Source: an uncultured Desulfobacterales bacterium (GTDB taxonomy: Bacteria > Desulfobacterota > Desulfobacteria > Desulfobacterales > JAHEIW01). From it: a stretch of 64,000 nt of DNA. Made by a program: the position numbers and the translations under genes. Within the stretch, counting starts at the first letter, position 1; each line of letters starts with the position of its first letter. Where the stretch lies: the NCBI GenBank assembly GCA_947259495.1, contig CAMYLV010000031.1, positions 30,640 to 94,639 of the forward strand, given 5' to 3'. Below are positions 10,817 to 20,539 of this stretch, piece by piece. The notes under the pieces are model-generated. The model was not told the origin of the DNA and did not search any database. It saw only the letters and a list, made by a program, of their open reading frames with translations.

Positions 10817-12469
10817 CTAGTGTCTCATCTTCTTGTAGGCGTTAATCAGCCCGTTTGTGGAACTATCATGGGTATCCACCGGTTTATCGTCTCTTAGCTC
10901 GGGTAATATTTTTTGGGCCAGCTGTTTACCGAGCTCAACGCCCCATTGATCGAAACTGAAGATGTTCCAGATTACCCCCTGGACGAAAATTTTATGCTCG
11001 TACATGGCAATTAGACTTCCCAGGACCCTGGGGGTGAGTTTCCTGAAAAGAATGGAGTTAGTCGGACGATTGCCCTCAAAAATTTTATGGGGCAGCAATT
11101 TTTGAATGTCTTCATCGCTCCTTCCGTTTTTTTCCAACTCCGCGATCACCTCTGTTTCAGTTCTTCCATTCAGAAGTGCTTCGGTCTGGGCGAAGAAATT
11201 CGACAATAAAATCTGATGATGTTCACCAATAGGGTTTTGGCTGATGGCCGGTGCCAGAAAATCGGCTGGGATTAATCTGGTGCCCTGATGAATGAGCTGG
11301 TAAAAGGCATGCTGGCCGTTGGTTCCCGGTTCACCCCAGATTATCGGTCCGGTCTGGTAATCGGCTTTTTTACCCTTGCGATCAATCGATTTGCCGTTGC
11401 TTTCCATGTTGCCCTGCTGGAAATAGGCCGGAAATCGATGCATGTATTGATCATAGGGCAGGATGGCTTCGGTTTGGGCCCCGAAAAAATTATTATACCA
11501 GATGCCGATCAAGGCCAGTATCACCGGGATGTTTTTGTCAAAAGGCGCTGACCTAAAATGCTGATCCATTTCAAAAGCGCCCTGCAGAAGTGCAACGAAG
11601 TTTTTGTATCCGATGGTGCATGCGATCGACAAACCGATGGCCGACCACAGGGAATAGCGTCCACCCACCCAATCCCAGAAAACAAACATGTTTTCTTTGT
11701 CGATGCCGAATTTTTCGACCGCATCAGCGTTGGTTGAAATCGCCACAAAGTGGCGGGCGACGTGCTGCTGATCCCGGGCCGTATCTAAAAACCAGCGTCT
11801 GGCGGAAAATGCATTGGTCATGGTCTCCTGGGTGGTAAAAGTTTTGGAGGCAATCATAAACAGGGTGGTTTGCGGATTCAAGCCTCTCAGCGTCTCCGTT
11901 ATGTGGGTTCCATCCACATTTGAAACAAAACGAACGCATATGTTTTCTTTGGCGTAAGGTCGCAATGCCTCGTTGACCATAAGCGGTCCCAGGTCAGAGC
12001 CACCAATGCCGATATTGACGATATCGGTGATCTTTTTGCCGGTATATCCCTGCCAATCTCCTGAAATCACCCGGGTGGAAAAACCTTCTATTTGATCTAA
12101 AACCTTGTTGACTTGAGGCATCACATCCTGGCCATTGACCTGAATCGGGGTGTTTTCCCTGTTGCGTAAGGCAATATGCAGGACAGCACGATTTTCGGTT
12201 TCATTAATCCGTTCTCCGTCAAACATATTGTCAATCGCTTCTTTTACACGGCATTCTTCAGCTAAGGCGATTAAGTGCTTGAGGGTTTCTGCTGTAATCC
12301 TGTTTTTGGAATAATCGACAATCATATCTTTGATGCGGATGGAAAATTGATCAAACCTCCGGGGGTCTTCGGCAAAGAGATCTCGCATGTGAAGGGTTTT
12401 CGATTTTTCGTAATGGCGGCGGAGGTTTTGCCAGCTTTTAGTTGTCGTCGGGTTCATTTTGGTAAGCAT
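10817..12469 (-). CDS. pgi: Glucose-6-phosphate isomerase
   Basis: A 550-residue enzyme interconverting glucose-6-phosphate and fructose-6-phosphate in the cytoplasm; the length equals that of the gammaproteobacterial-type Pgi. Family signatures are present: [71 protein letters not shown] and the C-terminal [13 protein letters not shown]. The start at 12469 is favoured over an ATG 12 nt downstream because CAGGGAG lies 8 nt before it. It is the entry point to the carbohydrate cluster, with pgl divergent on the other strand, and would receive glucose-6-phosphate made by the phosphohexomutase at 16.5 kb. Confidence 0.97.
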   Translation of the reverse strand: MLTKMNPTTTKSWQNLRRHYEKSKTLHMRDLFAEDPRRFDQFSIRIKDMIVDYSKNRITAETLKHLIALAEECRVKEAIDNMFDGERINETENRAVLHIALRNRENTPIQVNGQDVMPQVNKVLDQIEGFSTRVISGDWQGYTGKKITDIVNIGIGGSDLGPLMVNEALRPYAKENICVRFVSNVDGTHITETLRGLNPQTTLFMIASKTFTTQETMTNAFSARRWFLDTARDQQHVARHFVAISTNADAVEKFGIDKENMFVFWDWVGGRYSLWSAIGLSIACTIGYKNFVALLQGAFEMDQHFRSAPFDKNIPVILALIGIWYNNFFGAQTEAILPYDQYMHRFPAYFQQGNMESNGKSIDRKGKKADYQTGPIIWGEPGTNGQHAFYQLIHQGTRLIPADFLAPAISQNPIGEHHQILLSNFFAQTEALLNGRTETEVIAELEKNGRSDEDIQKLLPHKIFEGNRPTNSILFRKLTPRVLGSLIAMYEHKIFVQGVIWNIFSFDQWGVELGKQLAQKILPELRDDKPVDTHDSSTNGLINAYKKMRH

Positions 12470-12545
12470 GTCGACATCTCCCTGGGGCGCGTAATTGGCT
12501 TATCATAATACTTCTTTTTGCTTTAACAAGTCGGCCCAGTCTCTT

Positions 12546-12649
12546 TATACCGCTTTTCATAATAATGTTCCGGATTGCGGAATTGGGGTATAAGTGGTTG
12601 TAGAAAAAAACGTTGGCATAACGAAGCGTTTTTTTGACAACCACTATAA
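12546..12649 (+). repeat. 104-bp dispersed hairpin element, copy 2
   Basis: It has the same layout as copy 1, with CGCTTTTCATAATAATG and a stem of TAAGTGGTTGT pairing with ACAACCACTATA. Both stem arms have changed together relative to copy 1 (GGGG/CCCC versus GTGG/CCAC), a compensatory change supporting a conserved hairpin. It lies in the divergent gap between pgi and pgl. Confidence 0.85.
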
Positions 12650-12739
12650 ATTGCAAAGCGACAATTAAAGTCTTACTTTTAACTGGTGCGAAACTTTAGC
12701 GGTCATGCCCACCTATGAAACCGGGTCATAACTCGTCTG

Positions 12740-13525
12740 GTGATGATGAATTCAAAAAATCAAAAAATTAAAATTGTCGCCGATGCCGAAGCCATGGGCA
12801 GAGCGGCGGCTGAAACACTTGTTAAACACATATCGGAATCATTACAAACACGCGATGTTTATAGCATCGCTTTGTCCGGCGGTTCCACACCGCGCAGGCT
12901 GTACAGGTTGCTGGCCGGTGATAGCGAGCTGCGCGGAAAGATTCCCTGGAAGCGGGTCCATTTTTTCTGGGGCGATGAGCGCCACGTTCCACCGGACCAT
13001 CCGGACAGCAACTATCATATGGCCTTTGAAGCCATGTTATCCCGGATTCCCGTTCCGCCGGCCAACATTCACCGCATCCACGCTGAAGACCCCGATGCCG
13101 ACCAAGCGGCAGGGGATTATGTCCGGGACATCCGCCGGTTCTTTGACATCGCAAGCGGCGAGATACCGCGCTTTAATTGTGTTTTGCTGGGCATGGGGTC
13201 GGATGGTCACACCGCGTCACTATTTCCCGGATCCCCGGCCCTCGGTGAACAAAAACGCCTGGTGGTGGCCAACTGGGTTGAAAAATTTCAATCGTATCGG
13301 ATCACCCTGACCGTTTCGGTCTTTAACAACGCAGATCTGATTCTGTTTTTGGTCAGCGGCAAACAGAAAGCGGATGCGCTCCAGGCGGTGCTGGAGGGTG
13401 ATTGGGCACCCGACCGCTATCCCGCGCAGCGGATTCAACCGAAGCATGGAAGCATGCTGTGGTTTTTAGACCGACCGGCGACAAAGCGCCTGGATGTCAA
13501 TCGACGTGGGCCGCAATTAGATTGA
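12740..13525 (+). CDS. pgl: 6-phosphogluconolactonase
   Basis: 261 residues of the SOL/NagB-like lactonase family, hydrolysing 6-phosphogluconolactone to 6-phosphogluconate in the oxidative pentose phosphate route. Diagnostic blocks are ALSGGSTPRRLYRLL, FFWGDERHVPPDHPDSNY and VLLGMGSDGHTASLFPGSP. The first codon is GTG, followed directly by two ATG codons, and no strong ribosome-binding site is visible, so the exact start is uncertain by one or two codons. It is the only plus-strand gene of the carbohydrate cluster. No zwf or gnd gene is in the window. The 3' end converges with the glycerate kinase gene 10 nt away. Confidence 0.93.
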   Translation: MMMNSKNQKIKIVADAEAMGRAAAETLVKHISESLQTRDVYSIALSGGSTPRRLYRLLAGDSELRGKIPWKRVHFFWGDERHVPPDHPDSNYHMAFEAMLSRIPVPPANIHRIHAEDPDADQAAGDYVRDIRRFFDIASGEIPRFNCVLLGMGSDGHTASLFPGSPALGEQKRLVVANWVEKFQSYRITLTVSVFNNADLILFLVSGKQKADALQAVLEGDWAPDRYPAQRIQPKHGSMLWFLDRPATKRLDVNRRGPQLD

Positions 13526-13535
13526 ATGTCTACTT

Positions 13536-14873
13536 TCAGCTGCCGATCAGCAGTATATACATATCCATCACATTTGTGCGGGTGGGCCCCGTTATGACCA
13601 GGTCTTCCAGCTCCTGAAAAAAGCGATAGGAATCATTGCGCCGAAGAAAATCTTTAGAATCCAGGTCTTTTGCCCGCGCCCGCGCCACCGTATTGCCGTC
13701 GGCAATCGCCCCGGCGGCATCCGTCGGGCCGTCGGTTCCGTCTGTGCCGCCGCTCAACACGACGATTTTGTCCAATTCCGATATCGCCAGGGCAGATGCC
13801 AGGGCAAATTCCTGATTGCGGCCGCCGCGTCCATCGCCTTTGAGGGTCACCGTGGTTTCACCGCCGGCAAGTACACATAACGGCGGTGCCAACGGGTTCT
13901 GCGAGTCCCGGACTTCCCTGGCAATGGCCGCGTAAAATTTGGCCACTTCGCGGGCTTCACCCTCGACTTTAGACGAAAGAATCAAGGGGCGATATCCGAG
14001 TTTTTGCGCTTCCCGGCCGGCGGCCAGCAATGCCTGCAGGTTGTTTCCCACCAAAACTTGAGAGCATTTGCCAAAGATCGTGTCACCCGGTTTCGGTGTA
14101 TCTGCTGTTTGACCGGCTGCTCCTTTTTCAATATGCTTGCGAACAGATGGTGCCAGCTGGTCCCAGATGCCGTGACCTTTTAGGATCCTCTCGGCGTCCT
14201 GAAACGTGCTGGAATCGGGCACCGTCGGACCCGATGCAATCACATCCAGATCATCGCCCACGACATCAGAAAGAATCAGACTGGTAACGGTCGCCGGGCC
14301 GGCCTTTTGGGCCAGTCGGCCGCCTTTGGCGCGCGAGAGGTGTTTGCGGACGGTATTAAATTCGTGGATAGTAGCACCACAGGCCAACAAAAGTTTGGTG
14401 GCATTCTGTTTGTCGGCAAGTGATATTCCCTGAACCGGTGCAATTAAAAGCGCGGAGCCCCCGCCGGAGATCAGACAGATGACCAGGTCGCGCTCGGCCG
14501 CTTTTTCAACCAGCGCAAGGATTTCCTCCGTACCCGCAACACCGCGCTCATCGGGAACCGGATGGCTGGCCTCACAGACCTTGATTTTTTTGAGCGGCAG
14601 ACCGTGCTCATCTTTGACAACGATAACACCGTCGGAAATACGGTTTCCTAAAAGATCTTCCATCGCTTTTGCCATGGGCGCAACGGCTTTTCCGGCGCCG
14701 ACGATCAGAATACGATCATAATCTTTAAGATTGAACTGCCGGTCACCGATAAAAAGAAGATCTTCTTCTATTCTGGTGTGACGTTTAATAGCTTCCACCG
14801 GATCTACAGCCTGCAACCCGGCTTTAAAAATCTGCATGGCGTGCTCTCGTATCTTTCCGATATTTGAACTCAT
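13536..14873 (-). CDS. Glycerate 2-kinase (GCK/MOFRL family)
   Basis: 445 residues from the ATG at 14873, preceded by GGAG about 10 nt upstream; an in-frame ATG 45 nt earlier has weaker support. The N-terminal domain has ILIVGAGKAVAPMAKAME, ASHPVPDERG and CLISGGGSALL. The C-terminal MOFRL domain has LAGGETTVTLKGDGRGGRNQ and LSGGTDGTDGPTDAAGA. The family phosphorylates D-glycerate to 2-phosphoglycerate (older databases call it hydroxypyruvate reductase/TtuD). It is separated from pyk by a terminator-like hairpin. Its place beside a GH13_18 phosphorylase suits a role in using the glycerate released from glucosylglycerate (inference). Confidence 0.9.
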   Translation of the reverse strand: MSSNIGKIREHAMQIFKAGLQAVDPVEAIKRHTRIEEDLLFIGDRQFNLKDYDRILIVGAGKAVAPMAKAMEDLLGNRISDGVIVVKDEHGLPLKKIKVCEASHPVPDERGVAGTEEILALVEKAAERDLVICLISGGGSALLIAPVQGISLADKQNATKLLLACGATIHEFNTVRKHLSRAKGGRLAQKAGPATVTSLILSDVVGDDLDVIASGPTVPDSSTFQDAERILKGHGIWDQLAPSVRKHIEKGAAGQTADTPKPGDTIFGKCSQVLVGNNLQALLAAGREAQKLGYRPLILSSKVEGEAREVAKFYAAIAREVRDSQNPLAPPLCVLAGGETTVTLKGDGRGGRNQEFALASALAISELDKIVVLSGGTDGTDGPTDAAGAIADGNTVARARAKDLDSKDFLRRNDSYRFFQELEDLVITGPTRTNVMDMYILLIGS

Positions 14874-14888
14874 AGCCTTCTCCGGTTC

Positions 14889-14948
14889 TAACCAATAAAA
14901 CCAATTTAACAAATTCAACCAATTAACGAAAAGCGCCAGAGGCGCTTT
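14889..14948 (-). terminator. Terminator after pyk, followed by AACCAAT-type words
   Basis: AAAGCGCC and GGCGCTTT pair around a 3-nt loop (14929-14948) directly after the pyk stop, followed on the minus strand by TTTTCG. Positions 14889-14927 hold degenerate AACCAAT/AATT words of the family also seen at 58.5 kb. Confidence 0.55.
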
Positions 14949-14949
14949 A

Positions 14950-16380
14950 TTATGTCCGGCTCAGATCCAGTATCTCCATGCGGTTATTGCGATAAGGATG
15001 CTTTCCTGAAGGCCCTTCGGTCAACACGACCAGGTTGCCTACTTCCCCGATGATTTGCAGCCATTGGCGAGCCCACTGTTTCCAGTCATCCGGATGCTCC
15101 GGCTCGCAGAGCGGCAGTACTCCGTAAGAAAACAGCAAATCCTGACATGTTTTTTCGTGGCGGCTGACCGCCGTAATCCAGACCGGAATTCTGAAGCGCG
15201 TGATGCTTCTGGCCATTGCTCCGCTGCGGGTGGGCACGATGACCGTTGGAGGCGTGATACGTTCGAGCGTCGTTTCAACACATAATGCAATCAAATCTGC
15301 CAGATGGACATCATCGTTTCGCCGGCGCGATACCAGTTTTCCTTTTATGGGATTGACGGTGCGATACGGTTCGGTAGCTGCTGCAATTCCAGCCAGCATG
15401 CTAGTTGCATGCACCGGATATTCGCCCACAGCCGATTCGCCGGACAGCATGACGCAATCGGTGCCGTCCAGGATGGCATTGGCCACATCAGTGGCCTCGG
15501 CCCGGGTGGGCCGCCGGCTGTGGGTCATGGACTCCAGCATCTGGGTGGCCGTAATCACCGGTTTGCCGGCCAGATTGGCTTTGAGCATAATATTCTTTTG
15601 CACAATGGCCATCTTCTCGATGGGAATTTCGACCCCCAGATCGCCCCGGGCAATCATGATACCGTCGGCTGCATCCAGGATGTCATCGATATGGTTGCGC
15701 GCCCCGATGCGCTCGATCTTAGCGATTATGAAAGGATCGTGGCCCAGGTCTTTGGCGGCTTTGCGAACAGTTATGATGTCTTCGGCTGTCTCCACAAACG
15801 ACTGGCTGACGGCATCCACGCCATTTTGCACGGCAAATTTCAGGCATTCATGATCTCGATCCGTAAATGCATTGATACCGAGGTCGATATCCGGTAAATT
15901 CAATCCCTTGCGGGAGCGCAGGATACCACCTACGATCACCTTGCACCGGACCTCCCGGCCCGTCACTTCTATGACTTCAAGCTCGACCAGGCCATCATTT
16001 AAAAACAATTTGTCTTTCGGTTTGACGGCTTCGGGCAGCCGTGAAAAGCTAACCGATACGCGCGTCTGATTGCCGACAATGTCTTCGGTGGTCAAGTTGA
16101 AGGGGTCATCAGATTCTAATTCAATGGGCTCCGCTTCAAACTCGCCGATGCGTATTTTGGGGCCGGGCAGATCGGCCATGATGGTCACGCGCCTTTCGAC
16201 TACTTTGGATGCGGCGCGAATTTTTTGAATGGTCTCCCCGTGGCTTGCAAAATCACCGTGAGAAAAATTAAGCCGGGCAACATTCATGCCGGCACGGATC
16301 ATTTTTTCCAAAACTTCCTGGGAATCCGAGGCCGGCCCGATGGTGCAGACTATTTTGGTTTTATTGGCAGGGAAGGGCAT
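14950..16380 (-). CDS. pyk: Pyruvate kinase
   Basis: 476 residues, the usual bacterial length. It transfers phosphate from phosphoenolpyruvate to ADP giving pyruvate, the substrate of the PFOR and LDH in this window. Motifs are KTKIVCTIGPAS at the N-terminus, MNVARLNFSHG, the active-site FIIAKIERIGARNHIDDIL with IMIARGDLGVEIP, and ATQMLESMTHSRRPTRAEATDVANAI. The C-terminal regulatory-type domain is present (VIVPTRSGAMARSITRFRIP). It is transcribed with the pgm gene upstream, 125 nt away; that gap contains low-complexity CTGACCTCTG words. Confidence 0.97.
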   Translation of the reverse strand: MPFPANKTKIVCTIGPASDSQEVLEKMIRAGMNVARLNFSHGDFASHGETIQKIRAASKVVERRVTIMADLPGPKIRIGEFEAEPIELESDDPFNLTTEDIVGNQTRVSVSFSRLPEAVKPKDKLFLNDGLVELEVIEVTGREVRCKVIVGGILRSRKGLNLPDIDLGINAFTDRDHECLKFAVQNGVDAVSQSFVETAEDIITVRKAAKDLGHDPFIIAKIERIGARNHIDDILDAADGIMIARGDLGVEIPIEKMAIVQKNIMLKANLAGKPVITATQMLESMTHSRRPTRAEATDVANAILDGTDCVMLSGESAVGEYPVHATSMLAGIAAATEPYRTVNPIKGKLVSRRRNDDVHLADLIALCVETTLERITPPTVIVPTRSGAMARSITRFRIPVWITAVSRHEKTCQDLLFSYGVLPLCEPEHPDDWKQWARQWLQIIGEVGNLVVLTEGPSGKHPYRNNRMEILDLSRT

Positions 16381-16440
16381 AGATTTGTCTTCTCATGCAC
16401 CAAGTGTTCATGAGGCTTAAGTGGATTTACAGTCTCTCAC

Positions 16441-16476
16441 TCCTGTTTTCTGACCCCTGACCTCTGTCATCTGTGG
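16441..16476. repeat. Degenerate CTGACCTCTG words
   Basis: A short run of TCTGACC/CCTCTGTCATCTG units between pgm and pyk. The family recurs at 39.2, 55.8 and 57.9 kb. Confidence 0.5.
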
Positions 16477-16505
16477 AAATAATGGTTTGACTCGATAAAA
16501 TGTTA

Positions 16506-18629
16506 TTATTCTGTCAGACCCAAGTATTCCAATATCCCGATTTTATGTTTATCATGGAACGCCCTGTCTATCTTCTGGATGGGGTTGGCGCCCAGGAAAT
16601 CCAGTAGATTCAACAATTTTTCTTTGCGTTCGTTTTCATCGGAAATGCGCTTCAGACCGGAGATTTCTTCTTCGATCTCAAAATATTTCATTTTATCATC
16701 GAGCGGCAGCTGCCAGAACAGTAAAAAACCCCTATCCGGAAAATCGACCTCCAGCAGTTTATAGCAATACTGCATCACATTTTTTTCCAAGCTTTCACGG
16801 AGTTTAATAATTTTTTCCTTTTCCGGATCAATATTCTCCAGGTTAAAAGGTTTGCCGAACACCTCGAAGTACATCTTAATTTTGGGTTCTGTTCCGGACG
16901 GCCGCACCGTCACCCGCATGCTGGTCGTATCCGGGGTATTGTCCATATGGAAGATCAGCATATTGCGAGCCGATGTGTCGGTGCGCGACAGGTGCGGCTG
17001 CGGCTCACCGTCCCTGCGGTCAATTTTTTGCTGGACGCTGAATTCTCCAAAGGCATCTATCCGGGTATCCCGCAGGTGATTCATGATCATCAATATTTGC
17101 TCCATACCCTTGGCGCCCAGTAATCTGATTTCGGTTAAGTAATTGTGGCAGTAGCCGTAGCGGGAATAAATTTCGGCCAGGTCATCCAAAAGCGATTTAT
17201 TTTTGTTTTTCAGCTCGGCCGCATGTTCGCCGATCCACACTGCAGCACAGGCGGCATCTTTATCCCGGGCGTAATTGCCCATCAGATATCCGTGGCTTTC
17301 TTCGGTACCCAAAATAAAATGATCGATTTGATTTTCTGCTTCAATTTTATTCATGAGGTTACCGATATATTTGAATCCGACGAGCAAATCGCCGATACAG
17401 CGGATGCCATTTTCAGCAGCTATTTTTTGAATCAATGAAGTGGTGACATCGGTTTTGATGATGACATTGTCCGGGTTGAGCCGACCCTGCGCTTTAAATT
17501 TTGAAATGGCATATTGCGCTAGAATGATGCCAATTTCATTGCCGCTTAAAAACTGCCAGGAGCCTTTGTGTCTGAGCATCACACCGATGCGATCCGCATC
17601 TGGATCGGTGCTGATCAAAATGTCGGCGTCCATTTTTTTGGCAAACGGCAGCGAGTGGTCAAAGGATTCAACGACTTCCGGATTGGGGATGTTGAAGGTG
17701 ACATTTTCAAAAGCACCACTTAAATTGGAAGTTGTTGGATCAAGGGTGACGTCGAAACCGAGCTTTTTAAGGATCGGATAAACCGATGTTAAGCCCGTTC
17801 CATGCAGGGGGGAATAGACAATTTTTAAATTGCGTTCCTTGGAAAGCGATACCGGGCACACCGCAGCATAGTAGGCCTCATCGACCGCATCTCCCACAAT
17901 TTCGATGAGTCCCTGTGCTTTGGCTGTGTCGAACGGCAGGGTTTTGATTTCTTTGACATTCCGGGTGACCTCATCAACCAGGTTCTGATCATCCGGCGGT
18001 ATCAGCTGACCGCCGTACTGATCATAGACCTTTTTGCCGTTGTCAGTCGGCAGATTGTGACTGGCACTGAACATATCGCCGGAAATGGCCTTCAAATAGC
18101 GGATGCTAAAAGACAGCTGGGGCGTGCTGCGCGTCGCATCGTACATATGCACTTTGATTTGATTGGCAACATAAACCTCGGCGGCGGCGATGGCAAGCTT
18201 GCGGCCGTCTAAATCTAGGACGGGATTGGGGGCCGAATCATCATAGACGCCCTTTTGAACATATTTCCTGACATCGTATGTGAGCACAACGCCTCTTTTT
18301 TTGGCTTCATCGCCGAACATCTTGATCAGGTACTGGGAATGGCCCTGAGCGGAGGCCTGTATGGTCCAGGTATTGATGCGGTTGGGACCGATACCCACCA
18401 GACCCCGGCGGCCGCCGGTACCAAAGGGGATGACCTGATAAAAAGCATCCAGCAAAAAATTCCAGCGGCTGTTTTCAATTAAATATTGAATCTGGTGAAC
18501 ATAATCGCTGAACATTTGATCCCTTAACCAGACCTCCAGCCATTTCAGGGCGGCGTCGACATACTTTTCAGAAACATCCAGGGTATTGAAACCGTCTTTT
18601 GCTTTTGCGATCCATGTGTTGATATTCAT
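16506..18629 (-). CDS. Phosphoglucomutase/phosphomannomutase, long form
   Basis: 707 residues of the alpha-D-phosphohexomutase superfamily, interconverting glucose-1-phosphate and glucose-6-phosphate. All four signature loops are seen: the phosphoserine loop FSASHNLPTDNG with the expected Ser190 (Leu follows Asn where Pro is usual), the metal loop STDPDADRIG, the sugar loop GTEESHGYLMG and the phosphate loop RPSGTEPKIKMY. It is about 100-150 residues longer than common PGMs. The extra length is a C-terminal tail after the phosphate-binding domain that I do not recognise. AAGGAAG precedes the ATG. Directly upstream is the GH13_18 phosphorylase, whose product glucose-1-phosphate this enzyme would use. 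Confidence 0.9.
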   Translation of the reverse strand: MNINTWIAKAKDGFNTLDVSEKYVDAALKWLEVWLRDQMFSDYVHQIQYLIENSRWNFLLDAFYQVIPFGTGGRRGLVGIGPNRINTWTIQASAQGHSQYLIKMFGDEAKKRGVVLTYDVRKYVQKGVYDDSAPNPVLDLDGRKLAIAAAEVYVANQIKVHMYDATRSTPQLSFSIRYLKAISGDMFSASHNLPTDNGKKVYDQYGGQLIPPDDQNLVDEVTRNVKEIKTLPFDTAKAQGLIEIVGDAVDEAYYAAVCPVSLSKERNLKIVYSPLHGTGLTSVYPILKKLGFDVTLDPTTSNLSGAFENVTFNIPNPEVVESFDHSLPFAKKMDADILISTDPDADRIGVMLRHKGSWQFLSGNEIGIILAQYAISKFKAQGRLNPDNVIIKTDVTTSLIQKIAAENGIRCIGDLLVGFKYIGNLMNKIEAENQIDHFILGTEESHGYLMGNYARDKDAACAAVWIGEHAAELKNKNKSLLDDLAEIYSRYGYCHNYLTEIRLLGAKGMEQILMIMNHLRDTRIDAFGEFSVQQKIDRRDGEPQPHLSRTDTSARNMLIFHMDNTPDTTSMRVTVRPSGTEPKIKMYFEVFGKPFNLENIDPEKEKIIKLRESLEKNVMQYCYKLLEVDFPDRGFLLFWQLPLDDKMKYFEIEEEISGLKRISDENERKEKLLNLLDFLGANPIQKIDRAFHDKHKIGILEYLGLTE

Positions 18630-18693
18630 TTATCATCTTCCTTTAACCAATTTGTACAGTTCAGAAAAAGTCAGTGCACCAAACCCATCCGCA

Positions 18694-18722
18694 GTATTGG
18701 AGTGATGGAGTACTGGAGTATT
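18694..18722. repeat. Degenerate TGGAGTAAT nonamer repeat
   Basis: About three units of TGGAGTGAT/TGGAGTACT in the 160-nt gap between pgm and the phosphorylase gene. Related runs lie at 38238-38280 and 48380-48411. Confidence 0.5.
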
Positions 18723-18789
18723 CAAAAATACGCAACACCAAATGCAAATTTTTCTATTATACTGCTTCATTATTTATCGGCTGAGTCTT

Positions 18790-20484
18790 TCAGCCTGATT
18801 CTTCAAGCCACACATACTGATAGGGATTTAGCTGAATTGTCCCGGAGCCCACATTCTCGCCGGTTATTAAATCAACCATTGGACCGCTTGTTGCGGATGC
18901 CGCCATCGAAGCGGAAACGGATTTAGACGAAATATTGGTGAGGGCAATAATCGTCTGGTCCTTGCCGTATCGTTTGATCCCGAAGATTCTCGGATCGATA
19001 TCCAGAATTTTGAAATTGGCATTGGGATGAAATGCCGATTGCTGTTTGCGGGTTTTGATTAAATGCAGATACGGAAAAAAGACCCGGGCTCGAAACGATT
19101 CAGGGTTATTTAATTCTGCAATGAGTTTTTCAACCTGAAGTTTTTCGCGGTTGACGGTCCGGGCTCTGCCGGTTTGCTCGACCCCCTGCACCCAGTTGCG
19201 GGATCCCAGCAGGCTGTGGATATAGGTGGCCGGTACGCCAGGCAGGGCGTACTGAATGGACTGGGAGGCCAAAAATTTTTCGGCCCGGGTCGAGGATTTG
19301 TCACCCAGAATGGCATCCACATAGGTAATGTTTAATTCATAGGGGCTATCAGAGCCATCGGGATTTCTCCTATAGGAGACCTGGCCATCATTGGATTTTA
19401 CGATTTCGATGAGTTTTTCAATTTCGCCGGGTTCCAGTATGCCTTCCAGCGGGCGCACGCCGATACCGTCATGGGATGCGGTAAAATTAAAAAAGGTGGC
19501 GCTTTCGGATGCCAGATGCAGGCTTTTGGCCCAATCGGAAAGGATGGTGGCATCTTCGGCTACAAATGTATAAAACAGCAACGGCGGCAGGGTAAAATTA
19601 TAGACCATCTGGGCTTCATCGCGGCCGTCGCCAAAATAGCTGATGTTTTCATCATGCGGCACATTGGTTTCCGTTAAAATGATCACGTCCGGAGCCACCA
19701 GGTCCAGTACCGCGCGAAACAACTTGACCATATCATGGGTTTGGGGCAGGTGAATGCAGCTGGTGCCGATTTCCTTCCACAAATAGGCGATGGCATCCAG
19801 CCTTAAAATAGACGCGCCCTGATCAGCATAAAACAGCAGCACAGCGATCATTTTTTCAAGCACACCCAAGCTTTTAAAATTAAAATCGATTTGATCGGCA
19901 CTGAATGTGGTCCATAGATGTACCGTTTGCCCGTCAGTCTTCTCGTACGCTGATAAAAGCGGCAAGGACCTGGGCCGGGTAACGAGGGAAAGATCGGTTG
20001 CGGGATCGACTTCAATGGCAAATTCTTCAAACCCTTTTTGGCCTTCCAGGTAGTTCTGAAACCACTGCCCTTTTGATGAGAAGTGGTTGACCAAATAGTC
20101 AAACATCAGTTCGAAATCCTGGCCGATCGCTGCAACCTCCTGCCATGTGCCCAGAGCCGGGTCGATCCTAAAAAAATCAATGACCGAAAAACCGTCATCC
20201 GAAGAGTAGGGGAAAAAGGGCAAAAAGTGAACGTTGGAAACGGCGCCTTTGAGGTGCTGGTTGGCGAAATTGTGCAACGTCGTCAGGGGAGCTTCACCTT
20301 CTTTCTTCAAGGAGTCGCCGTAGGTGATCAGAACCACATCTTCCTGGGAAAAATAAGATCTTTTTTCTCGTTTCCTGGGCGTATGTTTTTCAATCAGGGG
20401 AGCGATGCGTTCGTGTGCGAGCACGGCGGTTTTTGCCCCATATATTCTATTCAACAAGTTTTTAACTTTTTCCGTGCGGGCCAT
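18790..20484 (-). CDS. GH13_18 glycoside phosphorylase (glucosylglycerate or sucrose phosphorylase)
   Basis: A 564-residue alpha-amylase-fold enzyme of the sucrose phosphorylase subfamily, which splits an alpha-glucoside with phosphate to give alpha-glucose-1-phosphate. Catalytic residues by motif are Asp230 (SILRLDAIAYLWKE, nucleophile), Glu272 (IILTETNVPH, acid/base) and Asp339 (TASHDGIGVRP, stabiliser). The C-terminal domain has GVPATYIHSLLGSRN. The version LWKEIGTSCIHLPQTH resembles the branch holding glucosylglycerate phosphorylase (YcjM-like) more than bifidobacterial sucrose phosphorylase; this is recall of family sequence, not an alignment. Neighbouring phosphohexomutase and glycerate 2-kinase match both products of glucosylglycerate phosphorolysis. 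There is no signal peptide, so it is cytoplasmic. Confidence 0.85.
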   Translation of the reverse strand: MARTEKVKNLLNRIYGAKTAVLAHERIAPLIEKHTPRKREKRSYFSQEDVVLITYGDSLKKEGEAPLTTLHNFANQHLKGAVSNVHFLPFFPYSSDDGFSVIDFFRIDPALGTWQEVAAIGQDFELMFDYLVNHFSSKGQWFQNYLEGQKGFEEFAIEVDPATDLSLVTRPRSLPLLSAYEKTDGQTVHLWTTFSADQIDFNFKSLGVLEKMIAVLLFYADQGASILRLDAIAYLWKEIGTSCIHLPQTHDMVKLFRAVLDLVAPDVIILTETNVPHDENISYFGDGRDEAQMVYNFTLPPLLFYTFVAEDATILSDWAKSLHLASESATFFNFTASHDGIGVRPLEGILEPGEIEKLIEIVKSNDGQVSYRRNPDGSDSPYELNITYVDAILGDKSSTRAEKFLASQSIQYALPGVPATYIHSLLGSRNWVQGVEQTGRARTVNREKLQVEKLIAELNNPESFRARVFFPYLHLIKTRKQQSAFHPNANFKILDIDPRIFGIKRYGKDQTIIALTNISSKSVSASMAASATSGPMVDLITGENVGSGTIQLNPYQYVWLEESG

Positions 20485-20539
20485 TTTTTTATGCTCTATA
20501 GCTTTCCCAAATACCTTTTTTTAATCTTTGCAGCTCAGA

